DNA of 64,000 nucleotides from Tribonema minus (lineage: Eukaryota; Sar; Xanthophyceae; Tribonematales; Tribonemataceae). This document shows, piece by piece, positions 19,178-31,900 of the stretch; the first letter of the stretch is position 1, and each line of letters starts with the position of its first letter. The notes under the pieces were generated by a model. That model worked only from the letters and a program-made list of their open reading frames with translations, ran no database searches and was not told the DNA's origin. The stretch spans positions 124,001 to 188,000 of the forward strand of contig JAFCMP010000556.1 of NCBI GenBank assembly GCA_017506865.1, given 5' to 3'. A program made the translations under genes and the position numbers.

Positions 19178-22100
19178 TCAGCGCCGCCAGGGATAGTTGG
19201 CGCGCTGGTTGATGTCGTACATGTGATTGTAGTCCTTGAGAACCTGCACCGCAGCGGAGCAGATGTAGGTGCATTCGTCAGCACTTGGAGTGAGGAAAAC
19301 ATGAGAGGAAAGCGGCGGGAGAGAGCCCTACGGCAATCGAGCAGCGATCTCTTCTGTAGTGGGGTGATGTGGTCCAGCCGCTGATGCCTGTGGTACGACG
19401 CTGCCTAAGGGGGCACCGTATTCAGGAGTCAGATGCTTCAGTGCCATTGCTCCGTACCGCGCATGCTCCGCACACTGCCGACGAGCATCCGTGCTACTTA
19501 GGCATCGCTGCTTCGGGCATTCAGTCCACTCCGCAGGTGCCAGAGTTGTCTCAAGCAGCGATGCACCATCCGCTTCACAACACTGTGTACTCACAGTGCA
19601 ACAATGGAGCTAACCACATGAACTACCATCTGTCCAACGTGAGGCTGACGTGCAGTGCAGGCTGCAGCCGATGCAATTGCTGCAGGCCAACTAAGAGACG
19701 GTGAAGTCTACACAGTCCTCGATGGCGTCACTGGCTGCGCCGCACTGCTGCATACATGGCAGGCACGTCAGCAAGGCTGGCTGGCCAATTGCACTGCGGT
19801 TGACGTACCACTTCATCGCGACAATTGCCGTGCGTCTCCCATACAAGCAACTCACCATGTTTGTGAGTAGGAGGCGACTCAGCGCGCAGACGCGTACTAC
19901 ACACGCCTGCCTGCAAGCAGGTCGCATCACCGCCTCAACAAACTGACATGATGCCCAAAGACGTTTGAAGTATAACTTGAGGTACCGCAGCGTGCACTGT
20001 GGAGGCAGCTGTGCAGCATGCACACCCTTAGGCATGACCTGCGCTAGCACCTTTTCAACGCATCATAAGATTGCACGAAGGTTGGATTTCTCGAAATAGA
20101 ACACGCCCCGTCAGCTCCTCCGCCGTGACATATTCCATACTTGGTGTATACGGACGTACTTCAAGCAGCAGGCGGTGGCGCACCTCTGCCATATGGGCAT
20201 CAGCGCAGCGCGACGGGGGCGACCCATCGAACCTCACCAAAAACTGTCATTCTTACACTTGAAGTACTGAGCGTACTTCAAGCAGCAGGCAGGGGGCGGC
20301 GACGCACCTCGAGCCCCATGCGCACGTACAAGTCATTTTTCATACTTGAAGTATTGAACGCACTTCAAGCAGCGGGTGGTGACGCACCTCGAGCCCCGTG
20401 CGCACGTACTCGTCATTTTTCATACTCAGAAGAAAGTATTAAATGTACGTAAGACAGCAGGCGGGCGGTGACGCACCTGGAGCCCCGTGCGCACGTACTC
20501 GCCCTTCGCGGCGCGCCCCGTCAACTCCTCCGCTGTGCTAAATTGTGCTGCTTGCAGGCGGCATGTGCATGTCTCGGTGCACAAAACCTGCCCTTTTTTT
20601 TCATATTGAGCGCAGTTCAACAGCATGCAGTGACACACCTGGAGCCCCTTGCGCACGTGCTCATTCTTCCCCGTACGTCCAGTGAGTTCCTCCGCCGTGA
20701 TGAGCGCGTAGTCGAAACTGACTCTTCTACTTCTTTATTACACGCAGCTCAAGCAGTGACGCACCTGGAGCCCCGTGCGCATGTAACCGCCCTTTGCGGC
20801 GCGCCCCGTGAGCTCCTCCGCCGTGATCAGCGCGTAGTCTACGAACGTCACCGTGTTGAGGTAGCGCTGCGCATGGTTATTCATACATGAAGTATTGAAA
20901 CTTGAAGTTCAAACAAACTTAAACAGCAGGCGGGCGGTGACGCACCTGGAGCCCCGTGCGCACGTACTCATTCTTCGCCGCACGCCCAGTGAGTTCCTCC
21001 GCCGTGATCAGCGCGTAGTCCACGAACGTCACCGTGTTGAGGTAGCGCTGCGCGTGGTACAGGCCGCGTGCGGCAATCTTCCTCGCTTCATCCTGGTGCG
21101 TGTAGTAGTAGTGAACTTTGTCCATAAAGTCCTGCTCATCGGATGCGTCATACATGACAATGTGCCAGCCGCTGATGAGCGGAAACTGTCGCGGTGCCCA
21201 CATGAGGTCCACTACGACCATGGCGCCCGCTGATAGAGCCTCTCCCGTTCTGCAGTGAAATTAGACAGCGAGGGATGCGTGTGCTGAGCACTTGGCGATG
21301 TCGTTTAGGAGCAATCGGCAATGCTCAATGAGACACCTTTGAAAAGTCACACTCTCAAGGTGTTCACAGGACGCACATAGATCATGATCCCAAGCTGTAC
21401 ATCCACCATCTGGGCTTTTTCGTGCCCTGAGCATGCGGTCCACCAGGACCATGGCGCCCGCGAGTGGAGGATGAGTGGCGAGGGCTGGGCGATCCTGTAG
21501 TCGGTGAACTTCATGCAATTAACGTGTGGGTCGGTTTGTGCCGCCCCCATGACTGAAGGGTACATGAATTGTACTCGAGTGGCAGACCTTTTGGACTGCG
21601 CAAACTAGTCGGGACGATGACATCGTGTCCACCCCCTCCCATTCTACAGGCACACACGCGGTGCAGTGGTATGTGCATGGCAAGCTAAGCTTGGCGGTAT
21701 GGTATATATGCGCGTGAAACGTCCCCCGTGCAGTTCACATTTCGGGCAGTCCATCCAGAGTCCGCCTCGTTTCACCATTGGGGCGCAGAGTTCCAGGGCT
21801 TGTGATATTCAGCACAAGCCCTAAAGAGGTGCCCAACTTGCGTATGCTTTGTTGTTGCGTGTTGAAGTACTTCAAAATACAAAATTTGATCACTACTTGG
21901 CAAGGCTTGTGACATGCGCCAGGTCCTGAGTGCCCCCGGCCGTGCATCAAAAGTCATACATATATGTTGTGAAGACCTACAAATGCCTGCCTTCCAGCTC
22001 CACCACCACTCTTTCGACGCCAGTGCAACGTGCGCCATCAAAGCGTGCTTCAGTGTATGTGAGCAAGTCTCTCACGCTTGATCGTCATTCTCACTCGTCA

Positions 22101-25100
22101 CTGTACACAGAAACGCATGCTGGCAGGCACAGCACCCTTGACATGTTTATCACCAGATAGTCTACATGATGCTGTGCTGCCGCTATGAAGTGCGCGCTGC
22201 ACACCGCTTTTGAAAAGGCAGCACCGCAAGGCACCAAGGGCATGGCATACATGCATTCAATCAAGGTCCACATTGAACTATCTGCACTACCTCACAAGTG
22301 TACACAGTACACATACTCCAAAGCACTGCAGTTTGCCTTCAGCCTGCACTGCCTCACAGGTGTACACTACACTTACTGCAAAGCACTGCATGTGAAATTC
22401 CGCGCACCTGTGATCGCCCTCCCAGAAAGAGGGGTTGCACGTGACCAGGAGCTTGGTGTCCCAAAGCACCTCAAAGTAGCCGCGGTTGGTCTCGCCGCGG
22501 TTGCCATCATTGGTGCCATGGTAGTAGTTGGTGATGTTGTGCTCGTCAATGTACCTTTGCATCCGTCGCTGCGCGGGCGTGCAAAGCGCATGCAACCATG
22601 TGATGAGCATTGCACCATGTCAGAGAGGCGTGATGCTTCATGTATCACAGTGAAGTCCAGTGGAGACGAATCAAAAGATCGTAGGGACAAGCTGTGGTTA
22701 GTGACAACGAGCATCGCCGCTGGCGCTGCGCGTCATGCGCATGGATTGTGGCGCAGGCGTTGCCAGCTCGTTGCAAAAGCCGTGAGCACATACAGTAGCT
22801 AGAGGGGCAGTATTATGTGCCAGAGCCTCACGTGCTGCGCGAGCAGTTTGAAAAAAGCGCGTGAAACGCTGCAGTAGGTGATGTTGCTGCACGCGGTGAG
22901 TGAGCGGGGAGCACTGTCCCCATATACCTATACATACCCCTGTGACACGCAAGATGATGTTGTACTACCGCTCCTGACCACTCTCAAGCCCCACCTGTGC
23001 CATGGTGCGCGCGCCGACCTTGACTGCAATGAGCTGAACTGCACTTTACCTGATGGCTTTTTGCCCTTGAGTAACAGAGTGGCAACACTACTAATAACAA
23101 GTACATACAGCAGCAGATCTCACATGCAACAGTTTGAGATCAGCGCGTGAAACGCTGCAATGTGTTGCACTAGCGCTCCTGACCGCCCTCAAGCCCCACC
23201 TGTGCCATGGTGCGCGCGCCAACCTTGACGTTCTCCGCGCCCGAGCCCTCTGCGTACTCTTCATAGAAGTCGTCTCGTAGCAGCGTTGCGATGTCGAGCT
23301 TCCGCTCGTGCCACTGCGGAAAGGACCCCTCGCGCAGAAACCGCTGCAGGATGGGGTACTGTATGGGGAACTTGGACGGCCGTGTCGTCGCCGTGACGTC
23401 AAAGCCCAGGAGCTGCTTGACGTACTCGCTCGTGTCCTTGTTCACGAAGCTGCGCTTGAACCACGCCAGGTACTTGGTTTTCTTGTAGCTGTGCCAGGGG
23501 GCGCTGCAGGGGAAAAGGGGGGGGGGGGGGGGGGGGGGTATGTAGGTATGCAGCAGTGAAGGAAGAGTGAATTTTGGGTCAGCGTGATGGATGACAGCGG
23601 CGCGCGTTGGTTTCTGCCTCACGCGAATGCAGCAGCGGCGGCAGCAGCAGCAGTAATAGCAGGGGCAGCCGCGCCAGCAGTGGCAGCTGTGCTCATCCAC
23701 AAACCCAAGGCTGACCCTGCCTTGGCCTGAATGTAGCGGCGGCGTGTGTAGCGGCGGGTGTGCCTGTAACTTAGCCTCCTGAGTGCACGTACGGTGCAAT
23801 TACAGCGCACTCGCGCGTGACGCCGGAAGTTGATCGCACGTCTGTAGGCCGCGCACTTCATCAGCCTGAGGGCCACAGTTGAGCGTGTGCCCAGCCAGCA
23901 TACACGGTGTTTTGCGTTTACAACCGGCAGACGGCTGCCACACCCCTTAGAGCCTGCCAGGAAGTGCAACCTCAATGTACTTTGAGGAATGCACGCGCAT
24001 GGTCAATGATGCGACTGCACGGCACAGTTAAGCGTGCGCCTTGTCGCAGCAGCCTGCATTGCATGCAGCCTGAGCCTCAGGGTCCCTCGCCTGCAGTGAA
24101 ATGCGAAACGATGACCTTACGTACTGCACTCGCAACATGCCAGCGCGCCCTGGCCATCATGCCTGCGTTCATACGCCGCTGTTGTGCTGGATTGTGATCT
24201 GAAAGCAGACAGTCCGTCCATCGGCATGTGCGCTTATGTGACGAAAAAAGGCCACCGCCTCAGCAAAGGTGAACAAGCGGGTCAGGTGCGCTGTCTCAAT
24301 GCCCACCTGCCAGTGAGTGGACACTGGTGATGAGAGTCAGTCGCGCCGCCACTCACTCATTCTGCATCACACAGCTGAAGATCACGGCCGAAGATCACGA
24401 GTGAACAATCATCCTAACCGTGCCAGCGTATGGGGCAGACTGAGGGGTGGGCTGTCACTAGTGCGCGCATCATAGCTGAAGATCACAGCTGAAGATGATC
24501 GCGCGCGAACAATCTAGCTGCGCGTTTCCGTGCCAGCGCATGGGACAAACTGGTGAGGGGTGGACTGTCACTAGCTACTCAGTGCGCACCAAGTCTTTGG
24601 GCTGTACCTGTCGTCAGCCTCTTCAACCCACGCGCCCTCTACGTTGAGGTCCGTGCCGTCAGACTCATCCATGATGAGTGTCTTATTGGGAAACGGCCCG
24701 GGGCACACCCTCCCGTCTTCCTCGTCCCTCATCTGCTCGTCCCTGTTTGCAATGTAGAAGATGTAGTCTGCGTCCTCGTGCCTGTCAGAATGAATCAGGT
24801 CCAGCAGGGGGTGCATGTGGATTCCCTCCCTGACCTGCGGAGCGTGGTTGCGCGGACTGGCGCTGAGCGGCGGTGGTGGCATCGCTCAGAATCACTGCGC
24901 CAATATGTCGGCAGTATACGGGCACAAATTCATATTATCAGTAAGAACTTCTGGGGGTCTCAGCCGCTTCAAGTGGCCGACCTTGGCAGATTCTGCAACG
25001 CCAGTGGCCTGGGGCTGGTCGGCAAGGTGAACCACTGCAATGCTCCATCGCACTTAGCCTAGTAGTCTGCTGGACCAGGTACTGCTATTAGTAGCATGCC

Positions 25101-25780
25101 ATGTGGGATTCCAAACAGTCCAAACAATTGAATATACGCTGGGAATGACATCATCTATGATGCCTGGACGCACTGCCAGTTTGGCTTTACACTATGTACG
25201 CACTTCCTTCAAGCACGCGCTTCTGGATACTGCTGCAGCGGTTATCAATAGAGGCAACTAATCACACCACAGGTGACAAGTCGGACGTTCACGTATCAGA
25301 CGGATACTACTCTTACCAGCACGGCTTCGGGTCATCAATTTGTAAGCAACTTTTAAAAAGTGAAGAAGCTTGATTGCATACCATATTGTCCCAAGGGTGA
25401 TCGAAGGTATTTGGGCACATAGCCACTTTCAGCCTCCGCCGCAGCTGGCGGAATGGCGCTGGCCGTTCACACCCTGGCGTTATGCCTGCTTTGCATTCAA
25501 GGTGTGATACGTCCTCATCCGGGTCAACGGGCTGCGTGGGCTGTGCTGTGACCTGCGCGGGGCTTAGTTCTGCCACGGCAACGGCAGCACCAGTAAATGG
25601 TGGTCGCTTTGCAGGCTCATTGACGGGAACTGACAATATGCTGGAGGCTTGCTCGGCACTTAGCACCATCAAGCCCACAGTGGTGTAAATCACAGAGGCT
25701 GTAGCCATCACCATGATGCACATCCTGCCCCTGCACGGTGCTGCTGCACTGCCTGCCTCAATCAACGCAGCAGGCTGCAT
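19178..25780 (-). CDS. Membrane-anchored glycosyltransferase (GT-B or exostosin-like)
   Basis: Six exons join in phase on the minus strand: 25780-25382, 24834-24608, 23503-23200, 22568-22408, 21249-20946 and 19243-19178, giving 486 residues. Near the N-terminus a hydrophobic segment (residues ~20-42, IMVMATASVIYTTVGLMVL) follows CRGR and makes a type II Golgi anchor likely. The luminal part contains DADYIFYIANRDEQM, WHSYKKTKYLAWFKRSFV, then VTCNPSFWEGDHRTGEALSA, the sugar-nucleotide-binding region of exostosin and CgeB-like transferases. WHIVMYDASDEQDFMDKV and YYYTHQDEARKIAARGLYHA follow, as in those families. It probably adds a sugar to a secreted glycan; donor and acceptor are unknown. The introns beside exons 3 and 5 carry tandem copies of those exon ends. 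The ATG at 25778-25780 is the first in frame before the anchor. Confidence 0.85.
20085..20945 (-). repeat. Six or more tandem copies of exon 5 end plus donor
   Basis: The end of exon 5 (real junction at 20946) is repeated downstream in its intron at about 20760-20875, 20634-20713, 20467-20540, 20380-20420, 20307-20345 and 20098-20215, with decreasing length and identity. Each longer copy holds the GGGCTCCAG|GTG junction and the reading AEELTGRA. Units also share CACTTGAAGTATTGAA and ACTTCAAGCAGCAGGCGG intron words. The copy nearest the exon extends about 110 bp into coding sequence. Confidence 0.9.
22960..23030 (-). repeat. Copy of exon 3 end plus donor
   Basis: About 55-60 bp repeats the end of exon 3 of the anchored glycosyltransferase, including CGCACCATGGCACAG|GTGGG and the first intron bases to beyond GGTCAGGAGCG. 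The real junction is at 23200. The only coding difference I see in the shared part is one synonymous GTT/GTC change. Confidence 0.85.
23517..23538 (-). repeat. 22-bp homopolymer at an acceptor
   Basis: A G run on the plus strand (C on the coding strand) lies just upstream of the exon 3 acceptor of the leftward glycosyltransferase gene and probably acts as its polypyrimidine tract. Its length may be unreliable in sequencing. Confidence 0.8.
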
Positions 25781-25971
25781 TGCCCTCGGGCTGCTCGGGC
25801 TGCCAACCGTGCCAAAGCTGTGTGTCTCGCAAAAAAACCTCAAAGCTCAAGATCAACTTGAAGAACTGATGTTGAAGTGTGATGGCAGGTGATTTTTTTG
25901 TGGTTTTTTCGCTCGATTGTATTTATCCGCAGCAACGCGGCTTGCATGAAAGGAGGAGGTAGGCGTTGCCG

Positions 25972-28900
25972 ATGATGCTGCGGGCGTTGGTGCCACTTGT
26001 ACTGCTTGGGAACCTGATTCACTGCAGCTGGGCGACGCCGAGTACGAGCGCGAAGCAGCAGGGATTGCGCTCGCTGCAAGAAATTGAGAACGAGCAGCTA
26101 GAAGGGGAGCTGGTACCCGGCGTCACCAAAGCCATCGACAGGTTTTTGCGAGGACTTGATGTGAGTTGACCGCAGTGGCAACTGCTTGCAGGAGCCAGAG
26201 CTTTCAAGCTCGGAGGATGTACCACATCATGATATGTTTTTTCAAATCATGATCATGTGCAAACATCAACAAATTGAATCTCAAATTTGGGAAAACGACT
26301 GCGGACGATGGTCAAGATGGAGTGGCACGTTTGTGCAGAGGGCCTCTTGTGGCGTAACTGTTAACGGCTTTAACTTGAAGTTGTCAATGAATGACCACTA
26401 GTACTGATAATTTTTTGAAAGGGGCCCGCAGCGGCCCCGGCCGTTGATGCAGACGGTCCATCTCTCAGGCTGCACTCCGGTTCTAAGCAAACGTGTTCCT
26501 GCAGGGCTTTGACAGACCAAAGGGCGCTTGGAGTACTCACAAGACAGTCACTGCAGAAAAGCTAGTCAGCTGATGCAGCATTGCAAAATTTAATGGCCAT
26601 AGGCAGCCGAGAAATAGAACAGCATTCATACAGCTCATATTGCTTCAAGACTTAGTATGCATCTGCCAACAGCATGGGTGTGATAGCAGCCGTGTGACTG
26701 TACAAAAGCTCATGTCGTTGAGCACTTGCACACTGACAGAGCTTTCAAATTGAGCAGAGTCGTATAGCTACGCACTTAATAATATGGCATCATGCAGCAA
26801 CTCACATGGTGTGGTGGCCCGTGATCACAAACACGAGCACACCTTAGACGACGGTCCGTCATGACGGAGTCGAACAGCACGACGGCTAATCTGACCGACG
26901 GAGTCGTGCATACGACGCACTCGAGTCAGATCTGGTGTGCTTGACAATGTGTGCAACAGTGCTGACAACGGCAACAGTATCATCCAGCAGCAGCAGTCAA
27001 CGGCGTCGTGCAGATGGCGGATATCCTGAACTCCTCAGGAACAGACAGTTGACATAGTTGAAGTTATGTTTAGTCAATCTTTGAGCACCCACACGCATGC
27101 AAAGGCGGTGTTAGTAATACATAATGTCATGTCATCTACTTCAAAGTATACGCTGCCAGCCTGCGAAGCAATGTTGCCGCAATCACTCAAAAAAGCATTA
27201 TTTTTGGCTCGACAGAACGGAGCGGAACTGCGGCAACCATGAGCAACAGACGTCTTGCAGACGACGGAAAGCGCAGCATTCTTGTGCGACTCTGTCGTTC
27301 AGACGACAGCAAGTGCGGCTGCCGCACTCGTATGCGACGGTGTCACGACAGAGTTTTCATTAGCGCTGCCGCGACGGACTGTCGCGAGTCCATCGTCTGC
27401 GTTGCGCTGTCATCTAAGGTGTGAAAACCACAACACTACTGTCTAAGGTGTGAGCATGCGCGTCAGTGCGCGTGCGTTGCATGAAACGCCGCGCATGTAT
27501 AACCTAAACGTCAGCGATGTGTGCCATGGGCTTGCCAGTGAAGTTCTCATGCGCGCAGCATGCCTGCCTCCCACCGCAGGACAAGTATGGCGAGAAGTAC
27601 AGCGACACGGTGTTCGCCAACGGCTGGCACGACCTGCCGGATGGGGGTCAGGCCGTCATGGACCGCATGCTGGGCGCGATTGTGTATCAGCGCACGTTCC
27701 ACGTGTCCTTCACGGGCATCAGCAACACGGCCGGGCACGACAACATGGTGAGCAACTTGAATCGAATTAAGTTCGGCCGCTGCGCAGCCGATGATGGTCA
27801 CCTTGCTTAATAATAAAATCCCAAATATGACGTATGCGAGCCGCCAGTTCAAAGTTTGCGCTACATTGAAACTACAGACTTGATGCGAGAAATGGCTAGC
27901 AGCGTTCGTGGCAGATGTTTCAGTGTATGTGGCATGCCATGTGCACGAAGGCATACAGCACAGAAGCCGTCAGGAGGTCACCTAACCTCGAAGTTCATGT
28001 ACCAGTGCTCAACCACCGTAGGTCGCCATTATAAATGCATGTACTATCATAATGACAACAGAGCTCAGGGAGATGTCGAGGTTCCGGAGCCTCTGTTGAC
28101 CAATATATACAAACACGAATGCAGAGCAAACACAGTCCTTTTGCCGCCAGGTACGTCACGTCCTCGCCCACCTGATAATCGCCACGTCACATCGGTGATC
28201 CCGAAAGGACCATGCTGGCCTGGTACAAGTCGCCAAGGACACGCTGGCAGTGCGCTCTGCCACAGATCCCTCAAAGCACACACACATGTTGCCGGGTTGA
28301 GCGTGGCCACTCTTGCACTGGAGTGCGCTCACAGTGGCCCCCTGCCCCCCCCCCCCTCCCCCTTGTGTTCGGCGCGCTCCGCAACGGTGCTTCGGCGTCG
28401 CAGGAGGAGAAGGCCTACTGCAGCAAGAGCAGGCCTGACCCTAGCGGTTTGAGTTGACTTTTGCACCCGTCTTTGCGAGAGCCGGCACCTAATGCACATA
28501 AGCACATTACTTACCTACCATTGCCCTTCGCCGTCACGTCACTACCGCAGAAAGAGCAGGCGTGCTTGACCGCATGCAAAAATTAGCACATCACTGACCT
28601 ACCACTGCTGTTCACCGTCGCTACATACCGCAGAAAGAGCAGGCGTACCCCTGGCACTTTGAGACGATCCTCGCACCCGTCTTTGCGCGCGCCGGCGTTG
28701 ACTTCACCGCCTCCAACGGCGCCATCGGCAACAACGACATCCTGCCGTACAGCTACTGCATGGAGGCGCACGCGGGCGCGCACCCCGACATTGTCAGCTG
28801 GGAGGTGCGTAATCAAGCGCGTGCTGTGCATACATAGAAGTACATAGCCTTATCAAAAAGGCCACTGTATGATTCAATAGTCTCATGAGGCCTGTGCCTC

Positions 28901-31900
28901 ATGAGTGCGTGTCTCATGAGGCGTGCGCGCGCCACATCGCGGCTGCAGCGGTGTGTGCGCACCGCCAGATTTTAATCGCAGTGACATGTGCGCGCACTGC
29001 CAGATTGTAGTCGCTGTGGCGTGTGCGCGCACTGCCAAATTGTGACCATGTGTGCGCACTGCCAGAGTGTAACCGCAGTGACGTGTGCACGCACTGCCAG
29101 ATTGTACGCGCGGTGACGCGTGCGCCCCGCCAGGCTGCACCTGCAGTGCTGTGTGAGCGCGCTGTATTTTGATTGCGTGGTGTGTGCCTTAACCTTGCCA
29201 GGGCCCTTTTGATGGTCAATTTAGACCCCTAAAGCCCGGGGACATGCTGCCTGTGCCAAGGTGGCTGCGTTGGTGGCAGCACCGCCGACCTACACTGATG
29301 AAGAACACAATCATGTTGCTCACGCTCTGGCACCACTGCTTCATGCACCAGCTTGCAGCATCATTGGCAGAATGTATACCGACATCTGTCTGCACACGCA
29401 AGTTGTGGATGTTTCCAAGCGCAGTGCGGCGCAAACTTCACGTGCTAACCTCAACATTGTAGCCCCCCCGCTTTTCCTGTTGTGCAGATGGGCATGCAGA
29501 TAGAGGGCGTCGAATGCTTCCCCAAAAGCGAGTACCTGGAGTACTGGATTCGCAACGTCATAGCGCTGCCCAGTCTGTTTCCTAGCGCAGTGTGGCGAAA
29601 ACTTCACATGTGAACCTCAACGTTGTAACGCATCCCCCCCCTTCCCCCCCTTCCTTGCCATGCGGATGGGCATGCAGATTGAGGGCGTCGGATGCTTCCC
29701 CAAGAGCAAGTACCTGGAGTACTGGATACGAAACGTGATAGCTTCACATGTGAACCTCAACATTGAAGCACCTCCCCCTTTCTACCCCCACCCCCCCCAC
29801 CCCCGTTCCTTGTGTCGTGCAGATGGGCATGCAGATTGAGGGCGTCGAGTGCTTCCCCAAGAGCGAGTACCTGGAGTACTGGATCCGCAATGTCATAGCG
29901 CTGCCGAGTCAGCCCATCCCCGTTGTCCTGGAGGCAGTGTCGAAGCGGCGGTGGTGCCCGGGCAACAGGGAGCTGAGCTACAGCAACTACGACTTCAACC
30001 AGATGTTTGGGCGGTGTTGGGGCGACCGCCCGACGGACGAGCAGCGGCGCAAGGACCAGATGGTGAGCGGAAGTGAGCGCGTGCGCTGCGAACGCATGGA
30101 CGCACTGCAACAGTGTGGGGAAAGGGCCTAACCTGTTTGAGTGTGCTGTCCATGCTGGCGCACATCGCAGAAACTGCGATGCGTAGTGGTTTCGGCAAGT
30201 GGGCCGTACACAACTCCTCTGCGGGAGTACGTTGTGATATGAGTGCTTGTGAGGATGGCTGATGCAGGCAATGTTGTCGCCTCCGCATTGATCACTCGTG
30301 CACATGACTGTGGCATGCTGGCGTCATGGCAAGCGGCTTGACGTTGGTAATGAAATGTAAGTCCATGAGCTACAAAATGGACCCTACTAGTAGGCGCCAC
30401 CTCATGCAAGCCCTTGCAGCCACTGCTGACAGTGGCATGGTATGAATAGTGCACAGTTGTGCTTGCGCTAAAGTTCATGGCTTGCAGCGACCAAACTCCT
30501 CATCCGTGGAGACACTCTACGCACTTCACTCTACGCACTCTCTGGTACAGAGGTGCAGTGGTACTGGGGGATCTGCTGGGAAGCAGGGGCGAGCCACGGC
30601 AGCTCTAGCCAGGTGTACACATCGTTCAGTGACGCAAGGCATCAGGCTGCGCCAATGCCATCATTGAGGCAGGCATTTAATCGGAGTATTTGCTTGTTCT
30701 ACTGCAACTTGCGAGCGCACGCTCTGTGACTCGTCATGCATTCACTTATGCATTCGCTTGTGAGCACGTTTATCACCTTTGTGCGCACGAATGCCCACCT
30801 CACGACTCACAATGTCGTCACTGCTGCGCTATGCGGCAGGACTACTACAAGGACTTTGGGATACACGCGCTGCACCTGGATGACCTCCTGTCCCACACCA
30901 CTTGCGGCGACGACCTTTTTGACGAAGAGCACCTCTATGGTAACAAGGTGAACTGGCCTGCAACACTTTGTGTCCTGTCTCACAGGCTGTGTGATCTTGT
31001 AATTTGATGGGCAATGTTGCCAGCTAAACGAGCAGTCCATGTGGTGGCGTTGCGGAACAGCAGCCACTGCATTGCTGCCGTCAACTCCGAACGCACTTAT
31101 TAACCATGATCCGCCAACAGTGCTGCCGGCTGAGCACGCACCTCATCTGCATACTCAAACTCTCAAATCAGATGTTTGAGATAGCAATTCCGCATGGCTG
31201 CAGCCAAAGCTTTGATCATAAGAGGTTGCCTTAGGGCCTTCATATTTTGCCAAGGCCCGCTTTCAGACCATGACGATGCTGAGATGCGCCGGTCACATGT
31301 GCTCAACGCCTTGGCCCTCATGATCCTCACTACCCTTCGGCTGTGGTCCCTGACAGGGCACACCTCAGCACATGTTGAAGTTGGGTCCTGCTGAGCACTG
31401 ATGTGCCTGTACATGCAGCTTTTATGTTGCGGTTCTCAAATGATCGCTCCTGGCAACACGCGCACTGACCGCGAGTCTTGTGTGTGCTGGGCTCCGTTGA
31501 TTGGCCATCTCTGGCACGCTCTCAGCCCCAAGGTGGCGCCATGCGAAGGCTCCGCATGCATACATGCAGTACCGACTGCCATCAATAGAGTAGTGCCACG
31601 CACACACTCAGGCGTGCCATCACGATGCTGCCATCACTTCCGCGACGAACAACCTGTGGTAAGTGCTAATATGCTCACTTCTATCCCCAAAAACTTGCAG
31701 CATACACGCCTGACCACCTCGTTACTGCTGGCGGGCCCTATTTCTTGGCTGCAGCTCTGCACCAGCTGTTACCCACATTATGTGCTCTCGGTGTCCGGAC
31801 GGGGCGCTAGTGCAAAGGGCGGAATTCAACTTGCTCCTGTGATGCAGTCAATTTATATGTGCTGTTGATCTGCATCATCATATGGCCTAGGCCCAATGCG

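Noticed and set aside
20085..20945. Possible CRISPR-like array
   Set aside because: The repeats are long, unequal and decayed, contain coding sequence and splice donors, and lie in a eukaryotic intron.
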